This document shows positions 1-5,887 of a DNA stretch of 7,165 nt, one piece after another. The notes below the pieces were generated by a model, which was not told the DNA's origin, made no database searches, and was given only the letters and a program-made list of their open reading frames with translations. Numbering within the stretch: the first letter of the stretch is position 1; every line of letters starts with the position of its first letter. The position numbers were made by a program, and so were the translations under genes. This DNA is from Caryophanales bacterium UBA3668. GTDB taxonomy: Bacteria > Bacillota_I > Bacilli_A > RFN20 > CAG-826. Location of the stretch: the NCBI GenBank assembly GCA_002373085.1, contig DFJP01000039.1, forward strand, positions 1 through 7,165. Direction: 5' to 3'.

Positions 1-860
1 CCTTCTTCATCCATTTTGGATGCAACATATATAACTGGTCTCTTATCTAAACCGAAACCATATTCTTTGAGTTCTTTGGAAATAATCTTGTAATCGCTAT
101 AAGGATCTCTACCTGATTCTCCCATATCAATGACATGAACGATAATTCGACATCTTTCGATATGTCTTAAGAATTGTAAACCAAGTCCTTTTCCGTCATG
201 CGCTCCTTCAATAATTCCAGGAAGGTCTGCCATAACGAAGCTTCTACCGTCTTTTGAAGTTACAACACCTAAATTAGGAATGATTGTGGTAAATGGATAA
301 TCAGCAATTTCGGGACGAGCACTACTAACGACAGATAATAAAGTTGATTTTCCGACACTTGGGAATCCAACTAATCCAACATCTGCAAGTAATTTTAATT
401 CTAAAATTAAACGTTTTTGCTCTCCTGGTTCACCATTTTCAGCAATTCGAGGAACTCTATTGGTTGAACTTTTAAAGCAAGTGTTTCCTCGTCCGCCTCT
501 ACCACCTTTAGCGACTCTTAATTCGAGTCCATCAGTAGAAAGGTCGCCCAAGAATTTGTGGTTCTTTTCTTCATAAACCACTGTTCCAACCGGAACATCG
601 ACATAGATGTCTTCGCTTCCTCGACCATATTGATTTTTAATTCCACCCTTTTCTCCATCAGGTCCGATGAAGCATTTGGAGTGTCTAAAATTGAACAAAG
701 TATTAATTTTGCTATTCGCTCTTAAAATAACAGAAGCACCTCTACCTCCATTACCTCCGGCTGGTCCACCTTTAGCGATATATTTTTCTCTTCTAAAGGC
801 AATAGCGCCATCGCCACCTTTGCCACTTCTAACTTCAATAATTGCACGATCGATAAACAT
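1..860 (-). CDS. obg: GTPase Obg/CgtA, ribosome assembly (3' end cut by window edge)
   Basis: This is the first 286 codons of an Obg-family GTPase, which acts in late 50S assembly and stress signalling. The N-terminal glycine-rich Obg fold (about 1-158) is plain: [18 protein letters not shown], then [11 protein letters not shown] and [10 protein letters not shown]. The G domain follows with the P-loop GFPSVGKS (165-172), a YPFTT switch, DLPG (212-215) and the base-recognition motif as SKMD (281-284) rather than NKxD. The end of the G domain and any C-terminal domain lie outside the window. The start at 860 is chosen because it gives the canonical N-terminus; an ATG at 862-864 is out of frame and soon hits a stop. 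There is no recognisable Shine-Dalgarno sequence upstream, only AT-rich DNA. It follows rpmA but is separated from it by a terminator, and spo0B, found between them in Bacillus, is absent. The family assignment is secure. Confidence 0.97.
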   Translation of the reverse strand, partial: MFIDRAIIEVRSGKGGDGAIAFRREKYIAKGGPAGGNGGRGASVILRANSKINTLFNFRHSKCFIGPDGEKGGIKNQYGRGSEDIYVDVPVGTVVYEEKNHKFLGDLSTDGLELRVAKGGRGGRGNTCFKSSTNRVPRIAENGEPGEQKRLILELKLLADVGLVGFPSVGKSTLLSVVSSARPEIADYPFTTIIPNLGVVTSKDGRSFVMADLPGIIEGAHDGKGLGLQFLRHIERCRIIVHVIDMGESGRDPYSDYKIISKELKEYGFGLDKRPVIYVASKMDEE

Positions 861-868
861 ACATGTTA

Positions 869-874
869 ATTATA
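869..874 (-). promoter_or_regulatory. possible -10 element for obg
   Basis: A perfect TATAAT on the minus strand ends eight bases before the obg ATG. It lies just downstream of the rpmA terminator, which would make a separate obg promoter sensible. No good -35 is visible: TTGTGG at 895-900 is 20 bases away and lies inside the terminator stem. If used, transcription would start at or within a base or two of the ATG, giving an essentially leaderless message. In DNA this AT-rich the hexamer could be chance. Confidence 0.3.
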
Positions 875-883
875 TATTAAATA

Positions 884-912
884 TAATAAAAAGACCACAA
901 TTAATGTGGTCT
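884..912 (-). terminator. Rho-independent terminator after rpmA
   Basis: The minus strand reads AGACCACA, a five-base loop, TGTGGTCT: a perfect 8-bp stem (892-899 with 905-912) running into TTTTATTATA. It begins 22 bases past the rpmA stop and closes the rplU-prp-rpmA unit. Partial read-through into obg remains possible because obg starts only 24 bases further on. Confidence 0.85.
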
Positions 913-934
913 AATTATTCAATTTGTTGCTGAA

Positions 935-1219
935 TTACTTGTCAGCGATAACTCTCACCATTTTGCGATCTTTGCCTAAACGTTCGAATTTAACGATACC
1001 GTTGGCAGTTGCAAAGATTGTGTCATCTTTTCCTTTTTTGGTATTTTCACCTGGATAGATGCGTGTGCCTCTTTGTCTATAGATGATGCTACCAGCATGG
1101 CACCATTGGCCATCTGCGACTTTAGCACCTAACCTACGACCAGCAGAGTCACGACCGTTTTTAGTAGAACCGACACCTTTTTTAGAAGCGAGGAGTTGTA
1201 AATTAAGTTTAAACATCAT
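935..1219 (-). CDS. rpmA: 50S ribosomal protein L27, with cleavable N-terminal extension
   Basis: L27 sits near the peptidyl-transferase centre of the large subunit. The 94-residue product carries the family core [14 protein letters not shown], then [12 protein letters not shown] and [11 protein letters not shown]. In Firmicutes the first residues form an extension that Prp removes, typically after LNLQFF and before A. Here residues 5-11 read LNLQLLA, so the two phenylalanines are replaced by leucines. The ATG at 1219 is preferred: an AAAGGA ribosome binding site at 1231-1236 lies 11 bases upstream. The longer frame would start at 1231, on top of that site, and would add the unconserved residues MNHI. 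An ATG at 1216 is also possible. prp lies 18 bases upstream, in the order typical of the L21-Prp-L27 operon. The family assignment is certain; processing at the LL site is inferred. Confidence 0.96.
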   Translation of the reverse strand: MMFKLNLQLLASKKGVGSTKNGRDSAGRRLGAKVADGQWCHAGSIIYRQRGTRIYPGENTKKGKDDTIFATANGIVKFERLGKDRKMVRVIADK

Positions 1220-1230
1220 AATGTGATTCA

Positions 1231-1236
1231 TCCTTT
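1231..1236 (-). promoter_or_regulatory. ribosome binding site deciding the rpmA start
   Basis: AAAGGA on the minus strand, continuing as TG, lies just after the prp stop codon. Its last base is the A of the upstream in-frame ATG at 1229-1231, so it cannot serve that start. It sits 11 bases from the ATG at 1219, which is therefore taken as the rpmA start. Confidence 0.6.
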
Positions 1237-1237
1237 C

Positions 1238-1546
1238 TTATAGATTTTCGATTTGGACGTACTTATGATTACTTTCTTCAATGGTCATTAATTGGACTTC
1301 CATTGTCTTCAAGACAACTGAGTCATAGTCACTTGGAATATCTAATGCTTTAACATAGATATGACCTTCTTCAAGCTTGAAGTCATATTCTTTATCTTTT
1401 AAGGCATTCATACCGCCAGTCATAACTGTTGATACTGCTGCGCATACAAGATCTTTTCCGTATTCTGCGCTATTAGCGTGACCTTTAACCTCGATTGAGA
1501 TAATCTTTTGTGAACTTACGTCCCTTTTGATAACAATTTTAATCAT
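1238..1546 (-). CDS. prp: Prp cysteine protease that trims ribosomal protein L27 (YsxB family)
   Basis: This 102-residue protein belongs to the Prp (YsxB) family, whose gene lies between rplU and rpmA throughout Firmicutes. The Staphylococcus aureus member cleaves the L27 N-terminal extension with a His/Cys pair. Both residues are in place: His23 in VKGHAN and Cys35 in GKDLVCAAVS, followed by the usual VMTGGMNAL helix. Length is normal for the family. It starts only five bases after the rplU stop and has no clear Shine-Dalgarno sequence, so its translation is probably coupled to rplU. Its substrate is encoded directly downstream, with an altered cleavage motif. Confidence 0.94.
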   Translation of the reverse strand: MIKIVIKRDVSSQKIISIEVKGHANSAEYGKDLVCAAVSTVMTGGMNALKDKEYDFKLEEGHIYVKALDIPSDYDSVVLKTMEVQLMTIEESNHKYVQIENL

Positions 1547-1551
1547 CGTGA

Positions 1552-1860
1552 TTAAGCGTTAATGCTTTCAATTAATAAGCAAGTAAATGGTTGACGATGA
1601 CCTAAAGTGCGTCTTTCGTTAGCCTTGTTCTTATAAGTGAAAACACGAATCTTTTTGGACTTACCTTGTTTTTCAACTTTTGCAACAACGTTAGCTCCTT
1701 TAACATATGGGGTGCCAACTTTTGCTTTCTTATCGCAAACGAGAAGTACTTTGTCGATTGTGACGGTATCTCCGACTTTGGCGTCTAATTTCTCAACGAA
1801 GATTTTAGCACCAACTTCAACACGGATTTGTTTTCCGCCAGTTTCAATGATTGCGTACAT
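1552..1860 (-). CDS. rplU: 50S ribosomal protein L21
   Basis: L21 is a 23S rRNA-binding large-subunit protein. The 102-residue product opens with [17 protein letters not shown] and ends with the conserved GHRQPFT segment (about 88-94) and a short tail, at normal family length. The ATG at 1860 has a strong AAGGAGG site at 1868-1874, seven bases upstream. It is the first gene of the L21-Prp-L27 unit and is preceded by a structured leader and an extended -10 promoter. The assignment is secure. Confidence 0.97.
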   Translation of the reverse strand: MYAIIETGGKQIRVEVGAKIFVEKLDAKVGDTVTIDKVLLVCDKKAKVGTPYVKGANVVAKVEKQGKSKKIRVFTYKNKANERRTLGHRQPFTCLLIESINA

Positions 1861-1970
1861 TATTGTTCCTCCTTTTTTAGAAAATTCACTAAGGACTCGC
1901 TATGAAGGTAAACCCTAAGGTTTTTTATAAACCTTTTCTATGCGGTTGTAGCTAGTGAGGCGACAACGTT
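1861..1970 (-). promoter_or_regulatory. structured 5' leader of rplU, probable L21 leader
   Basis: About 100 bases separate the inferred transcription start from rplU. On the minus strand TCACTA (1953-1958) pairs with TAGTGA (1886-1891). The adjacent GCTA (1949-1952) pairs with TAGC (1899-1902), leaving a one-sided seven-base bulge at 1892-1898. Inside is a 7-bp hairpin, AAGGTTT/AAACCTT (1929-1935 with 1917-1923). None of the hairpins is followed by a U-run, so a transcription terminator is unlikely. Leaders in front of rplU are known in Firmicutes and are thought to sense ribosomal protein. I match this one by position and structure, not by a recalled consensus. The Shine-Dalgarno lies just 3' of the closing stem. 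Confidence 0.65.
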
Positions 1971-1974
1971 AGTT

Positions 1975-2004
1975 ATATTACCATAACTTATTAAGTTAAG
2001 ACAA
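1975..2004 (-). promoter_or_regulatory. promoter of rplU-prp-rpmA
   Basis: The -35 is TTGTCT (1999-2004), the spacer is 18 bases, and the -10 is TAATAT (1975-1980) preceded by TGG, an extended -10. The expected start is near 1967-1970. The spacer contains a 6-bp inverted repeat, TAACTT-ATT-AAGTTA (1984-1998), which could be an operator or could be chance. The promoter starts ten bases past the radC stop, and no terminator is visible between them, so radC transcripts may also enter the operon. Confidence 0.65.
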
Positions 2005-2013
2005 TAGACAAAT

Positions 2014-2688
2014 TCACTTTTTTACATCTAGAAATGAATAATACCCATCATTTCCAATGATCAAGTGGTCAATCATCGGTATTTTTATCCTTCGACTCTC
2101 TAAAAATAATTCACTAGTAAAAATCTTATCTTCTTTACTTGGTGAACAGCTCTTTCCTGGGTGATTGTGGATGAGATAGAAATATTTCCCTTGAGAAACA
2201 AGGAGTTCTCTCCAGATATCTTTATAAGAGAAAAGCATGTTATTTTCAGTGCCGATATATAGAGTTTTTTCTCTTAATATTCTCCTTCGACTATTAAGAA
2301 CGATAAGTATTAGATTTTCTTGACTAGAGGAAGATAATTTTTCTTTGTATTTGTTGTACAAATAATCTCCATCAATCTCGTTTTCTTCACTCTCTTTTTC
2401 TTTAATTGATAAACGAGAATGAAGTTCAAAAATCGCTGCTAAATTTAATGCCTTTGCTTCCTTTATTCCTTTGATATTTTTGAGTTCATTTAAATCAACT
2501 TTAGATAAGGAAATAAGTCCTCTATAATCTCTTAATAAATCGCTAGCAATTTCTAATGCGCTTTTCCCTTCATAGCCAGTTGAGATTAATAAGGCTAATA
2601 ATTCAACATCGCTTAAAGAGGCTAAACCATATCGAAAAGCTTTTTCTCTAGGTCTATCTAGAGTTGGAAGATCTTTAATGTTCCCCAT
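2014..2688 (-). CDS. radC: RadC family protein with JAB1/MPN (JAMM) domain
   Basis: This is a full-length RadC-type protein of 224 residues. The N-terminus is the family's (IKDLPTLDRPREKAFRYG), followed by SLSDVELLALLISTG and a helix-hairpin-helix stretch (LKNIKGIKEAKALNL, about 69-83). The C-terminal metal-binding JAMM motif is HNHPGKSCSPSKED at 174-187, with His174, His176 and Asp187 in the usual spacing; the usual HNHPSG is HNHPGK here. The cellular role of the family is unsettled: the DNA-repair name is historical. The ATG at 2688 is chosen because it overlaps the stop of the upstream peptide gene (TAATG) and gives the standard N-terminus; a TTG at 2709 would add seven unconserved residues. 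CTGGAAC just upstream is a weak ribosome binding site, so translational coupling is likely. In Bacillus, radC also lies downstream of valS, before mreB. Confidence 0.93.
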   Translation of the reverse strand: MGNIKDLPTLDRPREKAFRYGLASLSDVELLALLISTGYEGKSALEIASDLLRDYRGLISLSKVDLNELKNIKGIKEAKALNLAAIFELHSRLSIKEKESEENEIDGDYLYNKYKEKLSSSSQENLILIVLNSRRRILREKTLYIGTENNMLFSYKDIWRELLVSQGKYFYLIHNHPGKSCSPSKEDKIFTSELFLESRRIKIPMIDHLIIGNDGYYSFLDVKK

Positions 2689-2873
2689 TAGTTCCAGGTA
2701 AATTTCCAACCGCCAGGTATTTGAGCAGTACCTTTTTTAGAAAGGAAGATTTTATACACTACTACTGCTAAAACTGCAGCAGCTAAAACAGCCATCACTG
2801 CAGTTAAAGTAATAGCGGTTCCTCCACTTACTTCAGCTTGCATTTCTTCGTCTGTCATTAATTCATAGTTCAT
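2688..2873 (-). CDS. small double-glycine leader peptide, hydrophobic; function unknown
   Basis: The product has 61 residues. Residues 1-18 (MNYELMTDEEMQAEVSGG) look like a double-glycine leader of the bacteriocin/pheromone type: acidic, with a valine at -4 and GG at -2/-1, though the upstream hydrophobic positions are shifted by one against the class II consensus. Cleavage after Gly18 would release 43 residues. These comprise a strongly hydrophobic Ala/Val/Leu helix (about 19-44), a basic turn YKIFLSKKG, and a tail with a second GG and two tryptophans (IPGGWKFTWN, 52-61). The start at 2873 has an AAGGGGG site eight bases upstream. A GTG at 2912 would add 13 residues but has no ribosome binding site and lies in the structured leader. 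The gene ends one base into radC. No transporter, immunity protein or modification enzyme is in the window. It could be a bacteriocin-like peptide, a signal peptide precursor or a plain small membrane protein. That it is a gene is fairly sure; its role is not known. Confidence 0.8.
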   Translation of the reverse strand: MNYELMTDEEMQAEVSGGTAITLTAVMAVLAAAVLAVVVYKIFLSKKGTAQIPGGWKFTWN

Positions 2874-2881
2874 AATATTTG

Positions 2882-2888
2882 CCCCCTT
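2882..2888 (-). promoter_or_regulatory. ribosome binding site of the small peptide gene
   Basis: AAGGGGG lies eight bases before the ATG at 2873 and selects that start over the upstream GTG. The run of five Gs is unusual in this AT-rich DNA. Its AGGGG can pair with UCCCU at 2904-2908, inside the leader's 3' repeat arm. Confidence 0.7.
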
Positions 2889-3010
2889 GAAAGATGAATT
2901 TAGAGGGACCACGGATAGAAAGGATGATATGGAATAAAATAGGATTTGGGATTTTGTGGCCCCTCACTATATATACGGAAATACATAGTATTTCCTTGAG
3001 GGCCATTTTT
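2889..3010 (-). promoter_or_regulatory. candidate cis-regulatory RNA leader with two competing folds
   Basis: On the minus strand three GC-rich segments stand out from AT-rich surroundings: A, GGCCCTCA (2997-3004); B, GAGGGGCCAC (2956-2965); and C, GTGGTCCCTC (2903-2912). A pairs with B over 8 bp with one bulged G, enclosing a perfect 8-bp hairpin, GGAAATAC-ATA-GTATTTCC read in either direction (2977-2995). B also pairs with C over 10 uninterrupted bp, including one G-U at 2960/2908. On the plus strand that pair would be an A-C mismatch, which favours a minus-strand RNA. The B-C loop (2913-2955) contains no G on the minus strand. C can pair with the downstream ribosome binding site. I do not recognise a known riboswitch class, and no convincing promoter is visible between the valS terminator and this element. 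It could instead be a repeat element. Confidence 0.45.
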
Positions 3011-3033
3011 AAAATTTTTAATAAATTTTTTTC

Positions 3034-3063
3034 AAAAAATAAAAGACCTAACAGAGTTAGGTC
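3034..3063 (-). terminator. Rho-independent terminator after valS
   Basis: The minus strand reads GACCTAAC-TCT-GTTAGGTC, a perfect 8-bp stem (3045-3052 with 3056-3063), followed by TTTTATTTTTT. It lies 19 bases past the valS stop. T-rich DNA on the other side means it might also stop plus-strand transcripts, but no plus-strand gene is present. Confidence 0.9.
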
Positions 3064-3082
3064 AATTTTTGTATTTTTTTAT

Positions 3083-5677
3083 TTAGATCTTGGCAAGCTT
3101 CTCTTTTAAGTCTTTTAAGTTAGCTTGGTGGATAGCGAGCTTTTCTTTTTCTAAATTAATTTTTTCCGCAGGTGCTTTAGCGATGAAGTTTGGATTAGAA
3201 AGCATCTTTTCTGAACGAGCAATTTCACTCATTTCAGTTTCAATGTCTTTTTCTAATTTTTTCTTAATTTCATCTTTATTTACACCACTGGTGATAATGA
3301 GTGAACCGAAGTTATAAGAATACATTTCTCCGTTAAGTGTAGATATATCAGAGGCGACTTGAACATCAGAGAATGTAAATCTATTTAAATAGATTAAGAA
3401 GTCTTCACTCACATTAATCTTTAAAGAAATAGAGATTCCAAGTTTAGCGCTTGGGGAGAGTTGATTAGAAATCTTGTAGTTTCTGACTTCTTTAATCATT
3501 TGGAAGAGTAATTCGATTTCATCATCACTACTATTGTCTAAATATTCCTTCTCGACTTGTGGATAGGATTCTAACATAACGCTTTCTAAGTGAGATGGAA
3601 GATTTTGATATAACTCTTCAGCGATAAATGGAGTGTATGGATAAATGAGTAAGATAATAGTCTTTAAAGACTTAAGTAAGATTGTTCTAGTGACATTTGC
3701 TGCTTTTTGGTCGTCTCCATTAAGTTTGACTTTACTCATCTCAAGATATTGAGAACAGAAGTCATCATAAACGAAGTTATATAAGTGTGAACTTGCAGCG
3801 TTAAAGTCATATTTATCCATGTTCACTGTGACATTATTAATAGTAACCATAAGTCTATTAAGTAACCACTTATCCAAACTTGATAAATTAGATTTAACTA
3901 ATTTCACTTCTTCAAATCCTTCAGGAATTGAACTTAAAACATAACGTGCAGAGTTCCAAATCTTGTTCAAATAGTTGGCACTACTTTGAACTTTTTCTTC
4001 GGAATATCTCATGTCTTGTCCTGGAGTGCTATTAGTGGTTAAGAAATATCTTAAAGCATCAACGCCATATTTATCGATAACTTCAATTGGGTCAACACCA
4101 TTGCCTAATGATTTAGACATTTTTCTTCCTAATTCATCTCTAACAAGTCCATGGATAACAGCGTGTTCAAATGGACGTCTATGAGTGACGTTTAAGGATT
4201 GGAAGATCATTCTACTCACCCAGAAGAAAATAATGTCATAGGCGGTCACTAAACAACTTGTAGGGAAATATCTTTTTAAGTCGTCAGTTTCTTCTGGCCA
4301 GCCCATTGTTGAAAATGGCCATAATCCACTAGAGAACCATGTATCAAGTACATCAGTGTCTTGCTCATAGTTTTCAATATCTTTTGGAGGATCCATAGAG
4401 ACAACTACTTCTCCTGTTACCTTATGGTAATAGGCAGGAATTCTATGACCCCACCATAATTGACGGGAAATGCACCAGTCTTCAATATTATTCATCCATT
4501 GAAGGAAGGTATTTTCAAATCTTTGAGGAACAAATGTAACTTTATCTTTACCTTGTTGATTTTTAATGGATTCTTCGGCGAGTGGTTTCATTCTTACAAA
4601 CCATTGCTTTGATAACATTGGTTCAACAACACAGTTATTTCTTTGAGAGTGACCAACCGCGTGAATTATTTTTTCTTCTTTGATAAAATCACCACGTTCT
4701 TTAATGTCTTTAAGAAGAGCTTCACGACATTCGAAACGGTCCATACCTTGATATTTTCCACACTTCTCATTCATAGAAGCATCTTTATTAAAGATGATTG
4801 GCATATCAAAGCCATATTTCTTTCCGATAACGAAGTCATTTGGATCGTGCGCTGGAGTACACTTCATCGCACCAGTACCAAAACCAATTTCAACATATTC
4901 ATCTTCGATTAATGGAATAGCTTCTCCATTTGCAGGATTGATAACTTTGATGTTTTTGCCGTGATATTTTGTGTATTTTTCATCTTTAGGATTAATGACA
5001 ACACAGACATCACCAAACATAGTTTCTGGTCTAGTGGTTGCAACTTCTAAATATTCATCACTACCGACAATGTGATATTTGAAGTAATACATGAATCCTT
5101 CATCGTCTTGGTGAATAACTTCGATGTTACTTAAAGCAGTTTGTTGGACTGGATCCCAGGAAATAATTCTTTCTCCTTGGTAGATAAGTCCTTTGTTATA
5201 TAAATCAACGAATACTTTTCTAACAGCGAGATTAAGTCCTTCATCTAATGTAAATCTTTCTCGACTATAGTCGAGCATAAGTCCCATCTTCGCCCATTGT
5301 TCGTGGATGTTATTAGCGTATTCAGCTTTCCATGCCCAAGCGTATTCCAAGAATTCTTCTCTAGTAATCTTAGTTACATCGATTCCCATAGAGACGAGCT
5401 TAGCCATAACTTTAGCTTGTGTAGCAATGCCAGCGTGATCCATTCCAGGGAGCCATAAAACATCATATCCTTGCATTTTCTTATATCTTGCAATGATATC
5501 TTGAATTGTTGTATCCCAAGCATGTCCTAAATGTAATTTACCAGTAACGTTTGGTGGAGGAATAACCATAGAGAATGGATTTTTGCTTTTATCTCCAGCA
5601 GTAAAATAACCTTTTTCTTTCCAAGTTTCGTATTTACCTTTTTCTACTTCATGTGGTGAATATCTTTTATCTAACAT
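3083..5677 (-). CDS. valS: valine--tRNA ligase
   Basis: This class I synthetase charges tRNA-Val with valine. All landmarks of the 864-residue protein are present: PPPNVTGKLHLGHAWDTT with the HLGH signature (49-52); GMDHAGIATQ (78-87); the editing (CP1) domain with TTRPETMFGD (214-223) and GTGAMKCTPAHDPND (267-281); DTWFSSGLWPFSTMGWP (445-461); the KMSKS loop (519-523); and a C-terminal charged coiled-coil arm (about 800-864) typical of ValRS. Length is normal for a bacterial enzyme. The ATG at 5677 has an AGGAGG site at 5686-5691, eight bases upstream. A near-consensus promoter and a T-box leader with a valine specifier precede it, so expression should rise when tRNA-Val is uncharged. A terminator follows directly. 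In Bacillus folC comes next; here it is absent. Confidence 0.98.
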   Translation of the reverse strand: MLDKRYSPHEVEKGKYETWKEKGYFTAGDKSKNPFSMVIPPPNVTGKLHLGHAWDTTIQDIIARYKKMQGYDVLWLPGMDHAGIATQAKVMAKLVSMGIDVTKITREEFLEYAWAWKAEYANNIHEQWAKMGLMLDYSRERFTLDEGLNLAVRKVFVDLYNKGLIYQGERIISWDPVQQTALSNIEVIHQDDEGFMYYFKYHIVGSDEYLEVATTRPETMFGDVCVVINPKDEKYTKYHGKNIKVINPANGEAIPLIEDEYVEIGFGTGAMKCTPAHDPNDFVIGKKYGFDMPIIFNKDASMNEKCGKYQGMDRFECREALLKDIKERGDFIKEEKIIHAVGHSQRNNCVVEPMLSKQWFVRMKPLAEESIKNQQGKDKVTFVPQRFENTFLQWMNNIEDWCISRQLWWGHRIPAYYHKVTGEVVVSMDPPKDIENYEQDTDVLDTWFSSGLWPFSTMGWPEETDDLKRYFPTSCLVTAYDIIFFWVSRMIFQSLNVTHRRPFEHAVIHGLVRDELGRKMSKSLGNGVDPIEVIDKYGVDALRYFLTTNSTPGQDMRYSEEKVQSSANYLNKIWNSARYVLSSIPEGFEEVKLVKSNLSSLDKWLLNRLMVTINNVTVNMDKYDFNAASSHLYNFVYDDFCSQYLEMSKVKLNGDDQKAANVTRTILLKSLKTIILLIYPYTPFIAEELYQNLPSHLESVMLESYPQVEKEYLDNSSDDEIELLFQMIKEVRNYKISNQLSPSAKLGISISLKINVSEDFLIYLNRFTFSDVQVASDISTLNGEMYSYNFGSLIITSGVNKDEIKKKLEKDIETEMSEIARSEKMLSNPNFIAKAPAEKINLEKEKLAIHQANLKDLKEKLAKI

Positions 5678-5693
5678 TGGACTTTCCTCCTAC

Positions 5694-5881
5694 AAAAATA
5701 AAACGTCCTTATTCTAAGGACGCGATTAACGTGGTACCACCTTAGTTCTAATAGAATTTCTCTATTAGCACTTATTTAATTATGTTCTCCCTAGCGACCT
5801 TCATGTAGATTTGCTATTAGGCTTCCACCATCCCTAACTCTCTATAAGTAGTCTCTACACTACTCCTCTAGTTCATTGAAC
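5694..5881 (-). promoter_or_regulatory. T-box riboswitch (valine) controlling valS
   Basis: The leader carries all the main T-box parts. Stem I has AGAGAG (near 5840) and GGTGGAAGCC (near 5825), with TGTAGA/TCTACA pairing below them. The specifier loop has AGTA opposite GAA and a GUC valine codon at 5796-5798. Stem III is CTAATAGA/TCTATTAG. The T-box sequence AAGGTGGTACCACG is at 5730-5743. The terminator stem CGTCCTTA-GAA-TAAGGACG (5704-5711 with 5715-5722) is followed by TTTTATTTTT. By established mechanism, uncharged tRNA-Val binds the specifier and, through its ACCA end, the UGGU of the T-box, stabilising the antiterminator. The U in UGGU matches an A discriminator base. The valS ribosome binding site begins just after the U-run, so control is at transcription. 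Confidence 0.95.
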
Positions 5882-5887
5882 GTGATA

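Noticed and set aside
667..933. Plus-strand ORF of 88 codons rich in proline
   Set aside because: It is antisense to the start of obg and the rpmA terminator. The proline runs are the complement of Obg's glycine-rich region.
1637..1918. Plus-strand ORF over rplU
   Set aside because: It is a shadow of rplU and its leader, with no ribosome binding site and no recognisable product.
2689..2709. TTG start for radC at 2709
   Set aside because: The seven extra residues are not part of the RadC family N-terminus. The ATG at 2688 overlaps the upstream stop and gives the canonical start.
2874..2912. GTG start that would lengthen the small peptide by 13 residues
   Set aside because: It has no ribosome binding site and overlaps arm C of the leader repeat. 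The ATG at 2873 has a strong site at the right distance and gives a typical double-glycine leader length.
2956..3030. Plus-strand terminator reading of the GGCCCCTCA/TGAGGGCC hairpin with its T-rich flank
   Set aside because: There is no plus-strand gene to terminate. The longer competing pairing is better on the minus strand, where a G-U replaces an A-C mismatch.
3007..3035. TTGAAA followed by TTTAAA as a promoter for the peptide gene
   Set aside because: The -10 is only a four-of-six match in very AT-rich DNA, and the -35 overlaps the U-run of the valS terminator. It is not convincing enough to list.
2894..3109. Plus-strand ORF across the valS-peptide intergenic region
   Set aside because: It runs through the leader repeats and the valS terminator and into the valS 3' end. 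Its composition is not protein-like.
3102..3118. Tandem TTTTAAGTC-type direct repeat
   Set aside because: It encodes the Lys/Leu-rich end of the ValRS coiled coil and is explained by codon repetition.
4643..4912. Plus-strand ORF inside valS
   Set aside because: It is antisense to the ValRS editing domain, with no initiation signals and a low-complexity Phe-rich translation.
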